From Bradyrhizobium sp. 149 (GTDB lineage Bacteria; Pseudomonadota; Alphaproteobacteria; Rhizobiales; Xanthobacteraceae): a DNA stretch of 64,000 bases. How positions within the stretch are numbered: position 1 is the first letter of the stretch; each line of letters begins with the position of its first letter. The notes under the pieces were generated by a model that worked only from the letters and a program-made list of their open reading frames with translations, was not told where the DNA came from and searched no databases. Below, in pieces: positions 16,466 to 25,204 of the stretch. The translations under genes were made by a program, and so were the position numbers. The stretch spans positions 310,001 to 374,000 of the forward strand of contig NZ_JADPKK010000019.1 of the NCBI RefSeq assembly GCF_023073915.1, written 5' to 3'.

Positions 16466-18129
16466 TGACCGATCAAGTGATGACCAACCCCATCCTCGAC
16501 ATCAACAACCTCGTCGTGTCCGTCGGCAAAAAGCCGAACGCCGCAAACATCATCGACGGCATCTCGATCCAGGTGCACGAGCGCGAGACGCTGTGCCTCG
16601 TCGGCGAAAGCGGCTCGGGCAAGTCGGTGACCTCGCTGACCACGATGGGGCTGCTGCCGAAAGGCACGCTGGTTCCGACCGGCGGCAGCGTCAAGCTGGT
16701 CGGTGAGGAGATTCTCACCGCGACCGACCGCCGCCTGCGGCAGCTCCGCGCGACGCAGATGGCGATGATCTTCCAGGAGCCGATGACGGCGCTCAATCCG
16801 GTGGTGCCGGTCGGCCGCCAGATCGACGAGGTCCTGCGCGCGCACACCAATCTCGACGCGAAGGCGCGGAAGAAACGCATCCTCGACATGATGGAGCAGG
16901 TGCGCCTGCCCCAGGTGGAGCGCATCTTTGCCTCCTACCCTCACCGACTCTCCGGCGGTCAGCGCCAGCGCATCATGATCGCGATGGCGCTCGTGCTCGA
17001 ACCGAAGCTGCTCATTGCGGACGAACCGACCACCGCGCTCGACGTCACGACGCAAAAGCAGATTTTGACCCTGATCCGCGACCTCCAGCGCGATCACGGA
17101 ACCGCCGTGCTGTTCATTACCCATGACATGGGCGTGGTCGCCGAGATCGCCGACCGGGTCGCGGTGATGCGGCAGGGCCGACTGGTCGAGACCGGCACAC
17201 TCGATTCCATCCTGCGCAGTCCCACCATGGAGTACACCCGCAACCTGCTCTCCGCGGTGCCGAGCCTGGTGCCGCGCGCGGCGCGGCCCGAGACCAAGGA
17301 ACCGGTGGTGCTGGAGGCCAACGAGCTCGGCAAGGTCTACCGCGAGCGCGCGTTCTTCGGCAAAGGCCGCGAAGTCGTCGCCGCCGACAAGGTCACGCTG
17401 ACGCTACGCAAGGGCCGCACGCTCGGCATCGTCGGCGAGAGCGGCTCAGGCAAGTCGACCGTGGCGCGCTGCATCGTCCGCCTGATCGACCCGACCTCCG
17501 GCGGCGTGCGCCTTTCCGGCCGCGAGATCTCGGACATCTCGCGGCGGCTGTTGCAGCCGCATCGGAAGAAGATCCAGATCGTGTTCCAGGATCCCTACCG
17601 CTCGCTCAACCCGCGCGTCACCGTCGGCGAGAGCATCGCGGAAGGCCCGATCAATTACGGCGTGCCACACGCCGACGCCATGAAACGTGCCCGCGAGTTG
17701 CTCGAGCTGGTCGGCCTGCCCGCCGACGCGGTGGCCCGCTATCCGCACCAGTTCTCCGGCGGCCAGCGTCAGCGCATTGCGATCGCCCGCGCGCTCGCGC
17801 TCGATCCCGACGTGCTGGTCGCGGACGAGGCGGTCTCCGCCCTCGACGTCTCCGTGCAGGCGCAGGTGCTGGAACTGTTCGACGAGATCCAGAAACGGCT
17901 CGGCATCGCCATCCTGTTCATCACCCACGATCTGCGCGTCGCAGCGCAGATCTGCGACGAGGTCGTGGTGATGCAGCACGGCCGCGTCGTCGAGCAGGGC
18001 TCGGCCGCCGAAGTGCTGACGCATCCGAAGGAGGCGTACACCAGAGCCTTGCTCGAGGCAGCGCCGGGCCGCGGCTGGGATTTTGCGAACTTCCGGCCGG
18101 TGTCGGAGAGCGTGGCGGCGAGCGCGTAG
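16462..18129 (+). CDS. Fused double ATP-binding protein of peptide ABC transporter (DppD-DppF type)
   Basis: The 555-residue product contains two complete ABC ATPases in one chain. The first has Walker A GESGSGKS (about residues 46-53), signature LSGGQRQR and Walker B LLIADEPTTALD. The second repeats these as GESGSGKS, FSGGQRQR and VLVADEAVSALD, with oligopeptide-type C-terminal extensions after each half. The fusion replaces the usual DppD and DppF pair, and the second Walker B has Ala in place of the common Pro (DEAVSALD), which is normal for the F half. It powers the importer made with the two preceding permeases. Confidence 0.95.
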   Translation: MMTDQVMTNPILDINNLVVSVGKKPNAANIIDGISIQVHERETLCLVGESGSGKSVTSLTTMGLLPKGTLVPTGGSVKLVGEEILTATDRRLRQLRATQMAMIFQEPMTALNPVVPVGRQIDEVLRAHTNLDAKARKKRILDMMEQVRLPQVERIFASYPHRLSGGQRQRIMIAMALVLEPKLLIADEPTTALDVTTQKQILTLIRDLQRDHGTAVLFITHDMGVVAEIADRVAVMRQGRLVETGTLDSILRSPTMEYTRNLLSAVPSLVPRAARPETKEPVVLEANELGKVYRERAFFGKGREVVAADKVTLTLRKGRTLGIVGESGSGKSTVARCIVRLIDPTSGGVRLSGREISDISRRLLQPHRKKIQIVFQDPYRSLNPRVTVGESIAEGPINYGVPHADAMKRARELLELVGLPADAVARYPHQFSGGQRQRIAIARALALDPDVLVADEAVSALDVSVQAQVLELFDEIQKRLGIAILFITHDLRVAAQICDEVVVMQHGRVVEQGSAAEVLTHPKEAYTRALLEAAPGRGWDFANFRPVSESVAASA

Positions 18130-18139
18130 CTATCTCCCT

Positions 18140-18219
18140 CGTCATTGCGAGCGCAGCGAAGCAATCCAGAATCCCTCTTCGGAGAAAGTCTGGATTGCTT
18201 CGCTGCGCTCGCAATGACG
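18140..18219. repeat. Perfect 31-bp inverted repeat (family A palindrome)
   Basis: The arms 18140-18170 and 18189-18219 are exact reverse complements over 31 bp, with an 18-base loop. Key arm sequence: cgtcattgcgagcgcagcg. Diverged relatives lie at 33713-33797 and 36513-36597. Located just after the ABC ATPase gene, it may act as a terminator or mRNA 3' end stabiliser; it is of the small non-autonomous palindrome kind. Confidence 0.92.
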
Positions 18220-18354
18220 GGGATCGCGGCAAGCATTCCCAAAACAGCTTGAGGCCATGCGCGGCGCGATTGCTTCCCACCTTGCTCTCCCCTCAATGCC
18301 AAGGCTAACGTCAAAGCCTAACGTCGCGCACTTTCAATTGCCGGACTTGAGTTG

Positions 18355-19860
18355 ATGACACGTATCGCCGTCGGTGGCTTCCTGCACGAGACAAACACCT
18401 TCGCTCCGACGAAGGCGACTTTCGCGGACTTCCAGCACGGCGGCGGCTGGCCGGCTATGACGCAAGGTGCCGACGTGCTGAAAGTGATGCGCCGCATCAA
18501 TGTCGGCCTCGCCGGTTTCGTCGACAGCGCCGAGGCCAACGGCTGGGAACTCATCCCGACCATCGCTTGCGGCGCCAGCCCGTCGGCGCATGTCACCAAG
18601 GACGCATTCGAGCGCATCGTCAGTGTCATGGTTGACGGGATCGCAGCCGCTGGTTCGATCGACGCGGTCTATCTGGACCTCCACGGCGCGATGGTCACGG
18701 AACATCTCGACGACGGCGAAGGCGAGATTCTCGCGCGCGTGCGCCGCGTCATCGGCAAGGACATTCCGCTCGTCGCGAGCCTCGACCTGCACGCCAACGT
18801 CACGCCCGAGATGATGGAGCATGCGGACGCGCTGATCGCCTACCGCACCTATCCCCATGTCGACATGGCCGAGACCGGCCGCGCCTGCGCCCGACATCTC
18901 GCATTGCTCCTGAAGACGAGGCAGCGTTTCGCAAAGTCCTTCCGGCAATTGCCGTTCCTGATTCCGATCAGCTGGCAATGCACCAACGACCAGCCGACCA
19001 AGGGCATCTACGAAAAGCTCGCTGCGCTGGAGAACGACTCCATCCCGACGCTGTCTTTCGCGCCCGGCTTCCCTGCCGCGGACTTCCGCGACTGCGGGCC
19101 GAGCGTATTCGCCTATGGCAAGACGCAAGCCGACGTCGACCGCGCCGCGGATGCGATGGTAAAGCTGATCGAAAGCCACGAGGACGATTTCGACGGCAAG
19201 ATCTGGTCACCCGACGACGGCGTGCGCCACGCGATGGAGCTCTCGAAGAGCGCGAGCAAGCCGATCATCATCGCCGACACCCAGGACAATCCCGGCGCCG
19301 GCGGCGATTCCGACACCACAGGCATGCTGCGCGCACTGGTCCGCAACAAGGCCAGCGCCGCGACCGGCGCGATCTACGATCCGGCCTCAGCCAAGGCCGC
19401 GCATGCGGCCGGCGTCGGCGCCACCGTGACGCTGTCGCTCGGCGGCAAGTCCGGCATTCCCGGCGACGAGCCCTATCGCGACACCTTCGTCGTCGAAAAA
19501 CTCTCCGACGGCCGCTTTATCGCGCCCGGTCCCTATTATGGCGGCCGCGAGATGGAGATGGGCCCCTCCGCCTGCCTGCGCATCGGCGACGTCCGCGTCG
19601 TCGTCTCCTCCCACAAGGCGCAGCTCGCCGACCAGGCAATGTACCGTTATGTCGGCATTGAGCCCACGCGTGAGAAGATTCTGGTCAACAAGAGCTCGGT
19701 GCACTTCCGCGCCGATTTCGAGCCGATCGCGGAAACGCTGATGATCTGCGCTGCCCCCGGCGCGATGCCCGCGGACACGGCTACGCTGCCATGGACGCGC
19801 CTGCGGCCGGGCATCCGCATTAAGCCGAACGGCCCGGTTTTCACTCCCTCCTCACGCTAA
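18355..19860 (+). CDS. M81 family metallopeptidase (MlrC/microcystinase C-like)
   Basis: A 501-residue protein of the M81 family, named after MlrC, which finishes microcystin breakdown. The N-terminal domain (DUF1485) has the metal-site motifs FLHETNTF (near 8-15), YLDLHGAMVTE (about 104-114) and SLDLHANVTPE (about 141-151). The C-terminal MlrC domain (from about 300) includes NPGAGGDSDTTG. Presence of the family does not mean microcystin is a substrate; many soil bacteria carry such genes beside peptide transporters. The start is the ATG at 18355, with a TTG one codon upstream as alternative. Confidence 0.9.
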   Translation: MTRIAVGGFLHETNTFAPTKATFADFQHGGGWPAMTQGADVLKVMRRINVGLAGFVDSAEANGWELIPTIACGASPSAHVTKDAFERIVSVMVDGIAAAGSIDAVYLDLHGAMVTEHLDDGEGEILARVRRVIGKDIPLVASLDLHANVTPEMMEHADALIAYRTYPHVDMAETGRACARHLALLLKTRQRFAKSFRQLPFLIPISWQCTNDQPTKGIYEKLAALENDSIPTLSFAPGFPAADFRDCGPSVFAYGKTQADVDRAADAMVKLIESHEDDFDGKIWSPDDGVRHAMELSKSASKPIIIADTQDNPGAGGDSDTTGMLRALVRNKASAATGAIYDPASAKAAHAAGVGATVTLSLGGKSGIPGDEPYRDTFVVEKLSDGRFIAPGPYYGGREMEMGPSACLRIGDVRVVVSSHKAQLADQAMYRYVGIEPTREKILVNKSSVHFRADFEPIAETLMICAAPGAMPADTATLPWTRLRPGIRIKPNGPVFTPSSR

Positions 19861-19873
19861 CTGGACACAACAC

Positions 19874-21046
19874 ATGCCCACGATCGACCGTATCGACGGC
19901 TATGCCGACGAACTTACAGCCATTCGCCGCGACCTCCACGCCCATCCGGAGATCGGCTTCGAGGAAGTGCGCACCTCCGGCATCGTCGCGGACAAGCTGA
20001 AGAGCTGGGGCATCGAGGTGCATCGCGGTCTCGGCGGCACCGGCGTGATCGGCGTCATCAAGGGCAAGGGTTCGAGCGGCAAGCGTATCGGCCTGCGCGC
20101 CGACATGGACGCGCTGCCCATGGAGGAGAACACCAATCTGAAATGGAGTTCGAAAATCCCCGGCCGCTTCCATGGCTGCGGCCATGACGGCCACACCACT
20201 ATACTACTGGGCACCGCGCGCTACCTCGCCGAGACCAAAAACTTCGACGGCACCGTGCATCTGATCTTCCAGCCGGCCGAGGAAGGCCTCGGCGGCGCCC
20301 GCGCGATGATCAAGGACGGCTTGTTCGAGAAATTCCCCTGCGACGAGCTCTACGGCCTGCACAATGCGCCCGACCTCAATCATGGCGAGATCGCGATCCT
20401 GCCCGGCCCGGCGATGGCCAGCGCCGACTTCTTCGACCTCCGCATCACCGGCTACGGCGCGCATGGTGCGATGCCCGAGCGCTCCAAGGACGCGGTCATC
20501 ATCGCGACCACGCTGGCCCAGGCAATCCAGACCATCGTCAGCCGCAATGTCGACCCGCTGCAGGCCGCCGTCATCTCGATCACGCAGATCCATGCCGGCT
20601 CCGCCTACAACGTCATTCCCGGCGAAGCGCATCTCTGCGGCACCATCCGCACCTTCTCGAACGAAGTCCGCGCCCTGATCAGCCAGCGTATCCGCACCAT
20701 CTGCGCCGGCATCGCGAGCACCTTCCAGTGCGAGATCGAAGCCGACATCCGCGATACTTTCGGCGTGCTGGTCAACCAGGTCGAGCAGTCCAGGGTGGTC
20801 GAGGAAGTCGCGCGCACCGTCGTCGATCCTGCCAAGGTGATTACCCGTACACAGCCGAAGATGGGCAGCGAGGATTTTGCCGACATGCTGCAAACCATTC
20901 CCGGCGCCTATTTCTGGGTCGGCCACGACGGCTCGGTGCCCGTGCACAATCCCGGCTTCGTGCTCGACGACAAGATCCTGCCGATTGGTGCGAGCATGTT
21001 CGCCCGGATCATCGAGACCCGTATGCCGGCAGGTAGCAATGCATAA
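19874..21046 (+). CDS. M20 family amidohydrolase (hippurate/N-acyl amino acid hydrolase type)
   Basis: The 390-residue product belongs to the IAA-amino-acid/hippurate hydrolase branch of M20. Metal ligands and catalytic residues are visible: Cys102 and His104 (HGCGHDGH), Glu136-Glu137 (QPAEEG) and His163 (GLHNAP), with a late VPVHNPGF near the C-terminus. These enzymes cleave N-acyl or N-aroyl amino acids. It starts 13 bp after the M81 gene and its last codons overlap the amidase start, so it belongs to the same transcript. Confidence 0.94.
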   Translation: MPTIDRIDGYADELTAIRRDLHAHPEIGFEEVRTSGIVADKLKSWGIEVHRGLGGTGVIGVIKGKGSSGKRIGLRADMDALPMEENTNLKWSSKIPGRFHGCGHDGHTTILLGTARYLAETKNFDGTVHLIFQPAEEGLGGARAMIKDGLFEKFPCDELYGLHNAPDLNHGEIAILPGPAMASADFFDLRITGYGAHGAMPERSKDAVIIATTLAQAIQTIVSRNVDPLQAAVISITQIHAGSAYNVIPGEAHLCGTIRTFSNEVRALISQRIRTICAGIASTFQCEIEADIRDTFGVLVNQVEQSRVVEEVARTVVDPAKVITRTQPKMGSEDFADMLQTIPGAYFWVGHDGSVPVHNPGFVLDDKILPIGASMFARIIETRMPAGSNA

Positions 21047-22460
21047 AAAAAGCGTCGAGGAGGAAGTCACCTCGCTGCACGATCTTTCCGCGGTCGATCT
21101 GATCGCGGGCTATCGCGCCAAGCAGTTCTCGCCGAGCGAGGTGCTGGAAGACGTGCTCGCGCACGTCGCCGCGTGGGAGCCGCACCTCAAGGCGCTCTAT
21201 GCATTCGATCCCGACGGCGCGCGCGAGGCCGCGAAGGCCTCGACCGCACGCTGGTCCGGGGGCGAGCCGTCCGGAGTGCTCGACGGCGTGCCTGTGACGG
21301 TGAAGGACAACATCGCGACCAAAGGCGTGCCGGTGCCGCTGGGGGCTGCGAGCGTCAAGCTCACGCCGGCCGAGAAGGACGCACCGCCCGCCGCGCGGCT
21401 GCGCGAAGCCGGCGCGATCATCTTCGCAAAGACCACCATGCCCGATTACGGCATGCTGTCCTCGGGGCTCTCCAGCTTCCATGCGCTCGCGCGCAATCCC
21501 TGGGACCTCTCCAAGAATCCCGGCGGCTCCAGCGCCGGCGCGGGCGCCGCTGCTGCAGCTGGCTATGGTCCGCTGCATCTTGGGACCGATATCGGCGGCT
21601 CGGTCCGTCTGCCCGCGGGCTGGTGCGGCCTCGTCGGATTGAAGCCGAGCTTTGGCCGCGTGCCGATCGATCCCGCCTATGTCGGCCGCGTCGCCGGTCC
21701 CATGACCCGCACCGTCGACGATTGCGCGCTGATGATGAGCGTGATCGCAAAACCCGACCGACGCGACGGCACGAGCCTGCCCGCGGAGCCCCTCAACTGG
21801 AAGGGGCTGGAGAAATCCCTGCGCAAACTCCGCATCGGATTGATGCTCGATCCCGGCGTTGGCCTGGCGCTGGAGAAACCGGTGCGCGAGGTCGCGGTGA
21901 AGGCCGCTAAAGCGTTCGAATCCGCAGGGGCCGTCGTCACCGAAGTCGACGGTATTCTCACGCGCGAGATGCTCGATGGCCTCGACAATTTCTGGCGCGC
22001 GCGGATGTGGGACGACCTGTCCAAGTTGACATCGGCCGAGCAGGCAAAGGTGCTGCCCTACATCTTCAAATGGGGCGAGTCCGGTGCAAAGCTGTCTGGC
22101 GTCGACGTCATCCGTGGCTTCAACCAGACCATGGCAATTCGCGCGGCCGCATCAAAGCTGTTCTGCGAGCTCGACTATGTGATCTCGCCGACGGCGCCGA
22201 ACGTGAACTATCCGGCCGACTGGGCCTCGCCGACCAACGATCCCATGAAGCCGTTCGAGCACATCGCCTATACCGTGCCGTGGAATATGTCGGAGAATCC
22301 GGCGATCTCCATCAACGGCGGCTTCGACGCCAAAGGTTTTCCCATCGGCGTACAGATCGTCGGCCGCCGCTTCGACGATATCGGCGTGCTCGGCATGGCC
22401 AAGGCTTTTGAGAGCCTGCGCGGTCCGCAGAAGCCCTGGCCCAGCCCGCCGGCGCGCTAA
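21039..22460 (+). CDS. Amidase (amidase signature family)
   Basis: A 473-residue amidase-signature enzyme. The Ser-cisSer-Lys triad can be read directly: Lys89 (TVKDN), Ser164 (GGSSAG) and nucleophile Ser188 (DIGGSVR). It would hydrolyse a carboxamide. The ATG at 21039 (MHKKSVEEE) overlaps the stop of the M20 gene by 8 bp, which suggests coupled translation; the frame upstream of it runs antisense-like through that gene and is rejected. Substrate is unknown, but the operon suggests a peptide or acyl-amino acid. Confidence 0.94.
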   Translation: MHKKSVEEEVTSLHDLSAVDLIAGYRAKQFSPSEVLEDVLAHVAAWEPHLKALYAFDPDGAREAAKASTARWSGGEPSGVLDGVPVTVKDNIATKGVPVPLGAASVKLTPAEKDAPPAARLREAGAIIFAKTTMPDYGMLSSGLSSFHALARNPWDLSKNPGGSSAGAGAAAAAGYGPLHLGTDIGGSVRLPAGWCGLVGLKPSFGRVPIDPAYVGRVAGPMTRTVDDCALMMSVIAKPDRRDGTSLPAEPLNWKGLEKSLRKLRIGLMLDPGVGLALEKPVREVAVKAAKAFESAGAVVTEVDGILTREMLDGLDNFWRARMWDDLSKLTSAEQAKVLPYIFKWGESGAKLSGVDVIRGFNQTMAIRAAASKLFCELDYVISPTAPNVNYPADWASPTNDPMKPFEHIAYTVPWNMSENPAISINGGFDAKGFPIGVQIVGRRFDDIGVLGMAKAFESLRGPQKPWPSPPAR

Positions 22461-22467
22461 CGCACTC

Positions 22468-22569
22468 CGTCATGGCCGGGCTTGTTGTTTGGACCGGCCA
22501 TCCGCGTTCTCTTACCGCCTGCCACATGCCCAGTCCGCGCAAGACGGACGCTGGCGGCCATGCATGACG
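22468..22569. repeat. Imperfect palindromic intergenic repeat, cgtcatggccggg type
   Basis: About 100 bp between the amidase and enoyl-CoA hydratase genes start with cgtcatggccgggctt and end with ggcggccatgcatgacg. The arms pair imperfectly. This resembles another intergenic repeat I recall from Bradyrhizobium; only one copy was noticed here. Confidence 0.55.
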
Positions 22570-22609
22570 TCTCTTCGAGACAAAATTCAGGACAGGGAAG
22601 GAAATCATC

Positions 22610-23500
22610 ATGGCGTATGAGACGATCAAATACGAAGTCGCCGAGCAGATCCTCACTATCACGCTGAACCGGCCCGACAAGCTCAACGCTTTCAACGCGC
22701 AGATGCAGGGAGAGCTGATCGACGCGTTCGACGCCGCGGACAAGGACGACAACGTCCGCGCCATCATCGTCACAGGCGCCGGCCGCGGCTTTTGCGCCGG
22801 CGCAGATCTTTCGTCGGGCGCCGACACGTTCGACCGAGATGCCCGGCGCGGGCCGGTGAAGCGCTTCGCCGACGGCAAGATTGACTACAGCGATCCTCAA
22901 GTGCGCGACGGCGGCGGCCAGGTGACATTGCGGATCTTCAAATGCCTGAAGCCGGTGATTGCCGCAGTGAACGGACCCGCGGTCGGCATCGGCGTCACCC
23001 TGCAGCTCGCGATGGACATTCGCATCGCCTCCGACGCCGCGCGCTTCGGCTTCGTGTTCTCCCAGCGCGGCATCGTGCCGGAGGCCGCCTCGAGCTGGTT
23101 CCTGCCGCGCATCGTCGGCATCTCGCAGGCGCTGGAATGGTGTTATTCGGGCCGCGTCTTCCCGGCGCAGGAAGCCCTTACCGGCCGCCTCGTCAGCAAG
23201 GTCGTAGCCCCTGATGACCTGCTGCCGACCGCACGTGCGCTCGCCAAGGAGTTTGTGGCGAAGACTGCACCGGTGTCCGTGGCACTGATCCGCCAGATGA
23301 TGTGGCGCATGATGGGTGCCGACGATCCGATGGAGGCCCACAAGGTCGACAGCCGTGGCATCTACGCCCGCGGCCGCTCCGACGATGTGAAGGAAGGCGT
23401 GACGTCATTTCTGGAGAAGCGCCCTGCGCAGTTCAAGAACAAGGTGTCGAGCGACATGCCGGACTACTTCCCGTGGTGGACGGAGCGGGAGTACAAGTAA
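22610..23500 (+). CDS. Enoyl-CoA hydratase/isomerase family protein
   Basis: The 296-residue product has the crotonase fold. LNRPDKLNAFNAQM (about 19-32) precedes the oxyanion-hole strand GAGRGFCAGADLS (about 57-69), and the second oxyanion residue lies in NGPAVGIGVTLQLAMDIR. The catalytic region has GIVPEAASSWFLPRIVG, with a Glu in the usual hydratase position. It likely acts in fatty-acid or aromatic acyl-CoA breakdown. The upstream gggaaggaaat is a good ribosome-binding site. No other beta-oxidation gene is adjacent. Confidence 0.93.
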   Translation: MAYETIKYEVAEQILTITLNRPDKLNAFNAQMQGELIDAFDAADKDDNVRAIIVTGAGRGFCAGADLSSGADTFDRDARRGPVKRFADGKIDYSDPQVRDGGGQVTLRIFKCLKPVIAAVNGPAVGIGVTLQLAMDIRIASDAARFGFVFSQRGIVPEAASSWFLPRIVGISQALEWCYSGRVFPAQEALTGRLVSKVVAPDDLLPTARALAKEFVAKTAPVSVALIRQMMWRMMGADDPMEAHKVDSRGIYARGRSDDVKEGVTSFLEKRPAQFKNKVSSDMPDYFPWWTEREYK

Positions 23501-23509
23501 CCTACCTTC

Positions 23510-24487
23510 TCACTCCATCACCAGCGCCACACGCCCGATCGCCTTGCGCTCGATCAACAACCGCATCGCCTTCGCGTACTCTTCCAGCGGCAGGCGGTGC
23601 GAGACGTTGGGCCGCAGCTTGCCCTCCTCGGCCCATTGGAGCAGCGCCTTCAGCCGCACTTCGCCAAGCGCGGGATTTTTTCGCACCGCTTCGCCCGCAC
23701 GCACGCCGAGCACGCTGGCGCCCTTGATCAGGAGCAGATTCGTCTTGGCCGAGCCGATGCCGCCGGTGAAGCCGATCACCAGCAGCCGCGCGCCCCAGGC
23801 GATGCAACGCATTGAGTTCTCGAAGACTTCGCCGCCTACGGGATCGAACACGACGTCGACACCACGGCCGTCGGTGATACGCTTGACGGCATCCCGAAAC
23901 GGCTCGCGGTCGTAGCGCACGAGATGATCGGCGCCACGCGCCTTGGCAATCGCGAGCTTTTCTTCGCTGGACGCCGTCGCGATCACGGTCGCCCCCAGCA
24001 TCTTGCCAATCTCGACCGCCGCAAGGCCCACGCCCCCGCCGGCGCCGTGCACCAGCAGCACCTCGCCGGGCGCAACCCGGCCGCGGTCGATCAGCGCGTG
24101 ATAGGCGGTACCGTGCCCGGCGAGATAGGTCGCAGCTTCCGCATAGTCGAACGTCGATGGCATCGGCGTGAGCTGCGACGGCATCACCACGGCTTCATCC
24201 GTGAAGGCGCCGTGCCGCATCTTGACGATGACCTTGTCGCCGACGGCGACGCCGCTCGCCTCTGCGCCGACCTCGGTCACGTCGCCGGCCGCCTCCATGC
24301 CCGGCGTGAACGGCAGCTCCGGCTTGAGCTGGTATCCGCCGGCCGCCATCAGCACGTCGGGAAAATTCAAGCCAGCGGCACGAATCGCGACCCGCACTTC
24401 GCCCGGCTTCAGGTCGCGTGACGGAAACTCTTCGATCTGCAATTTTTCGGGTGCGCCGAGCGCGCGGCAGACGACAGCCCGCACCAT
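23510..24487 (-). CDS. NADPH:quinone oxidoreductase-like MDR family protein
   Basis: The 325-residue protein has a GroES-like N-terminal domain (LKPGEVRVAIRAAGLNFPDVLMAAG) and a Rossmann domain with HGAGGGVGLAAVEIGK near residue 150. It lacks the zinc-binding cysteines of alcohol dehydrogenases and matches the quinone oxidoreductase (Qor) branch. It is downstream of the isomerase gene at 24487 and shares one base with it (TGATG), so the pair is translated together. Confidence 0.93.
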   Translation of the reverse strand: MVRAVVCRALGAPEKLQIEEFPSRDLKPGEVRVAIRAAGLNFPDVLMAAGGYQLKPELPFTPGMEAAGDVTEVGAEASGVAVGDKVIVKMRHGAFTDEAVVMPSQLTPMPSTFDYAEAATYLAGHGTAYHALIDRGRVAPGEVLLVHGAGGGVGLAAVEIGKMLGATVIATASSEEKLAIAKARGADHLVRYDREPFRDAVKRITDGRGVDVVFDPVGGEVFENSMRCIAWGARLLVIGFTGGIGSAKTNLLLIKGASVLGVRAGEAVRKNPALGEVRLKALLQWAEEGKLRPNVSHRLPLEEYAKAMRLLIERKAIGRVALVME

Positions 24488-25095
24488 CAGGCCGCGCTCG
24501 CTTTGCTGCGCAGCAACGCCTCTCGGATCAGCGGCAGGCGGTCATTGCCGAAATACATGTCGGTCTTGCCGACGAAGATCGTCGGCGAACCAAAGCCGCC
24601 GCGGGTGACGACCTCTTCCGTGTTGGCCTTGAGCTGATCCTTGACCTCCTGCTTGGAAATGCCCGCGAAGAATTTCTGCTCGTCGACGCCGACCTTTCTG
24701 CAGATCTCGGCGAGCACTTCGTCCTGCGAGATGTCCTTGTCTCCGCCCCAATAGGTCTCGAACACCGCCGTGGCGAAAGGCACCGATTCCTGCCCGAGCC
24801 AGATGCAGCCGCGCATCGCCTTCACGCTGTTCACCGGAAACACCGTCGGCGGCATCTTGATCGCGAGGCCGGCCGAGCGCGACCAGTCGGCAAGGTCCTT
24901 TTTCATGTAGCGCGCTTTGAGCGGCACCGGCGTCTCGCGCTGCGCATAGACACTTGGGTTGACCGTATTGAAGATGCCGCCCACCAGGATCGGCCGCCAG
25001 ATGATCTCCGCGCCAACCTCCTTGGCCAGCGGCTGGATGTTGTGGAAGGCGAGATAGGTCCAGGGGCTGGAACAGTCGAAGAAGAACTCGATCAT
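24487..25095 (-). CDS. 2-hydroxychromene-2-carboxylate isomerase/DsbA-family thioredoxin-fold protein
   Basis: A 202-residue kappa-GST/DsbA-like protein. The N-terminal FFFDCSSPWTYLAFHNIQPL has the Ser-containing SSPWTYLA active-site layout of HCCA isomerases rather than a CXXC redox motif, and the C-terminal GGFGSPTIFVGKTDMYFGNDR carries the cis-Pro loop (SPT). HCCA isomerases work in naphthalene-type pathways, but many homologues have other substrates. Coupled with the downstream Qor-like gene. Confidence 0.88.
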   Translation of the reverse strand: MIEFFFDCSSPWTYLAFHNIQPLAKEVGAEIIWRPILVGGIFNTVNPSVYAQRETPVPLKARYMKKDLADWSRSAGLAIKMPPTVFPVNSVKAMRGCIWLGQESVPFATAVFETYWGGDKDISQDEVLAEICRKVGVDEQKFFAGISKQEVKDQLKANTEEVVTRGGFGSPTIFVGKTDMYFGNDRLPLIREALLRSKASAA

Positions 25096-25204
25096 GGCGT
25101 TTCCGCTCCGGCGCCGCGGGTTTCAAGGCGGCTTTTGTTGTTCTGTACCTCGACGTTAAGACATGGCAGGAAGGGGTGCAATCACAACCCGCCGCGAGGG
25201 CGCC

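Noticed and set aside
23510-25095. Plus-strand frames over the quinone oxidoreductase and isomerase genes
   Set aside because: Antisense shadows with Arg/Ala/His-rich products; the minus-strand genes have clear family motifs.
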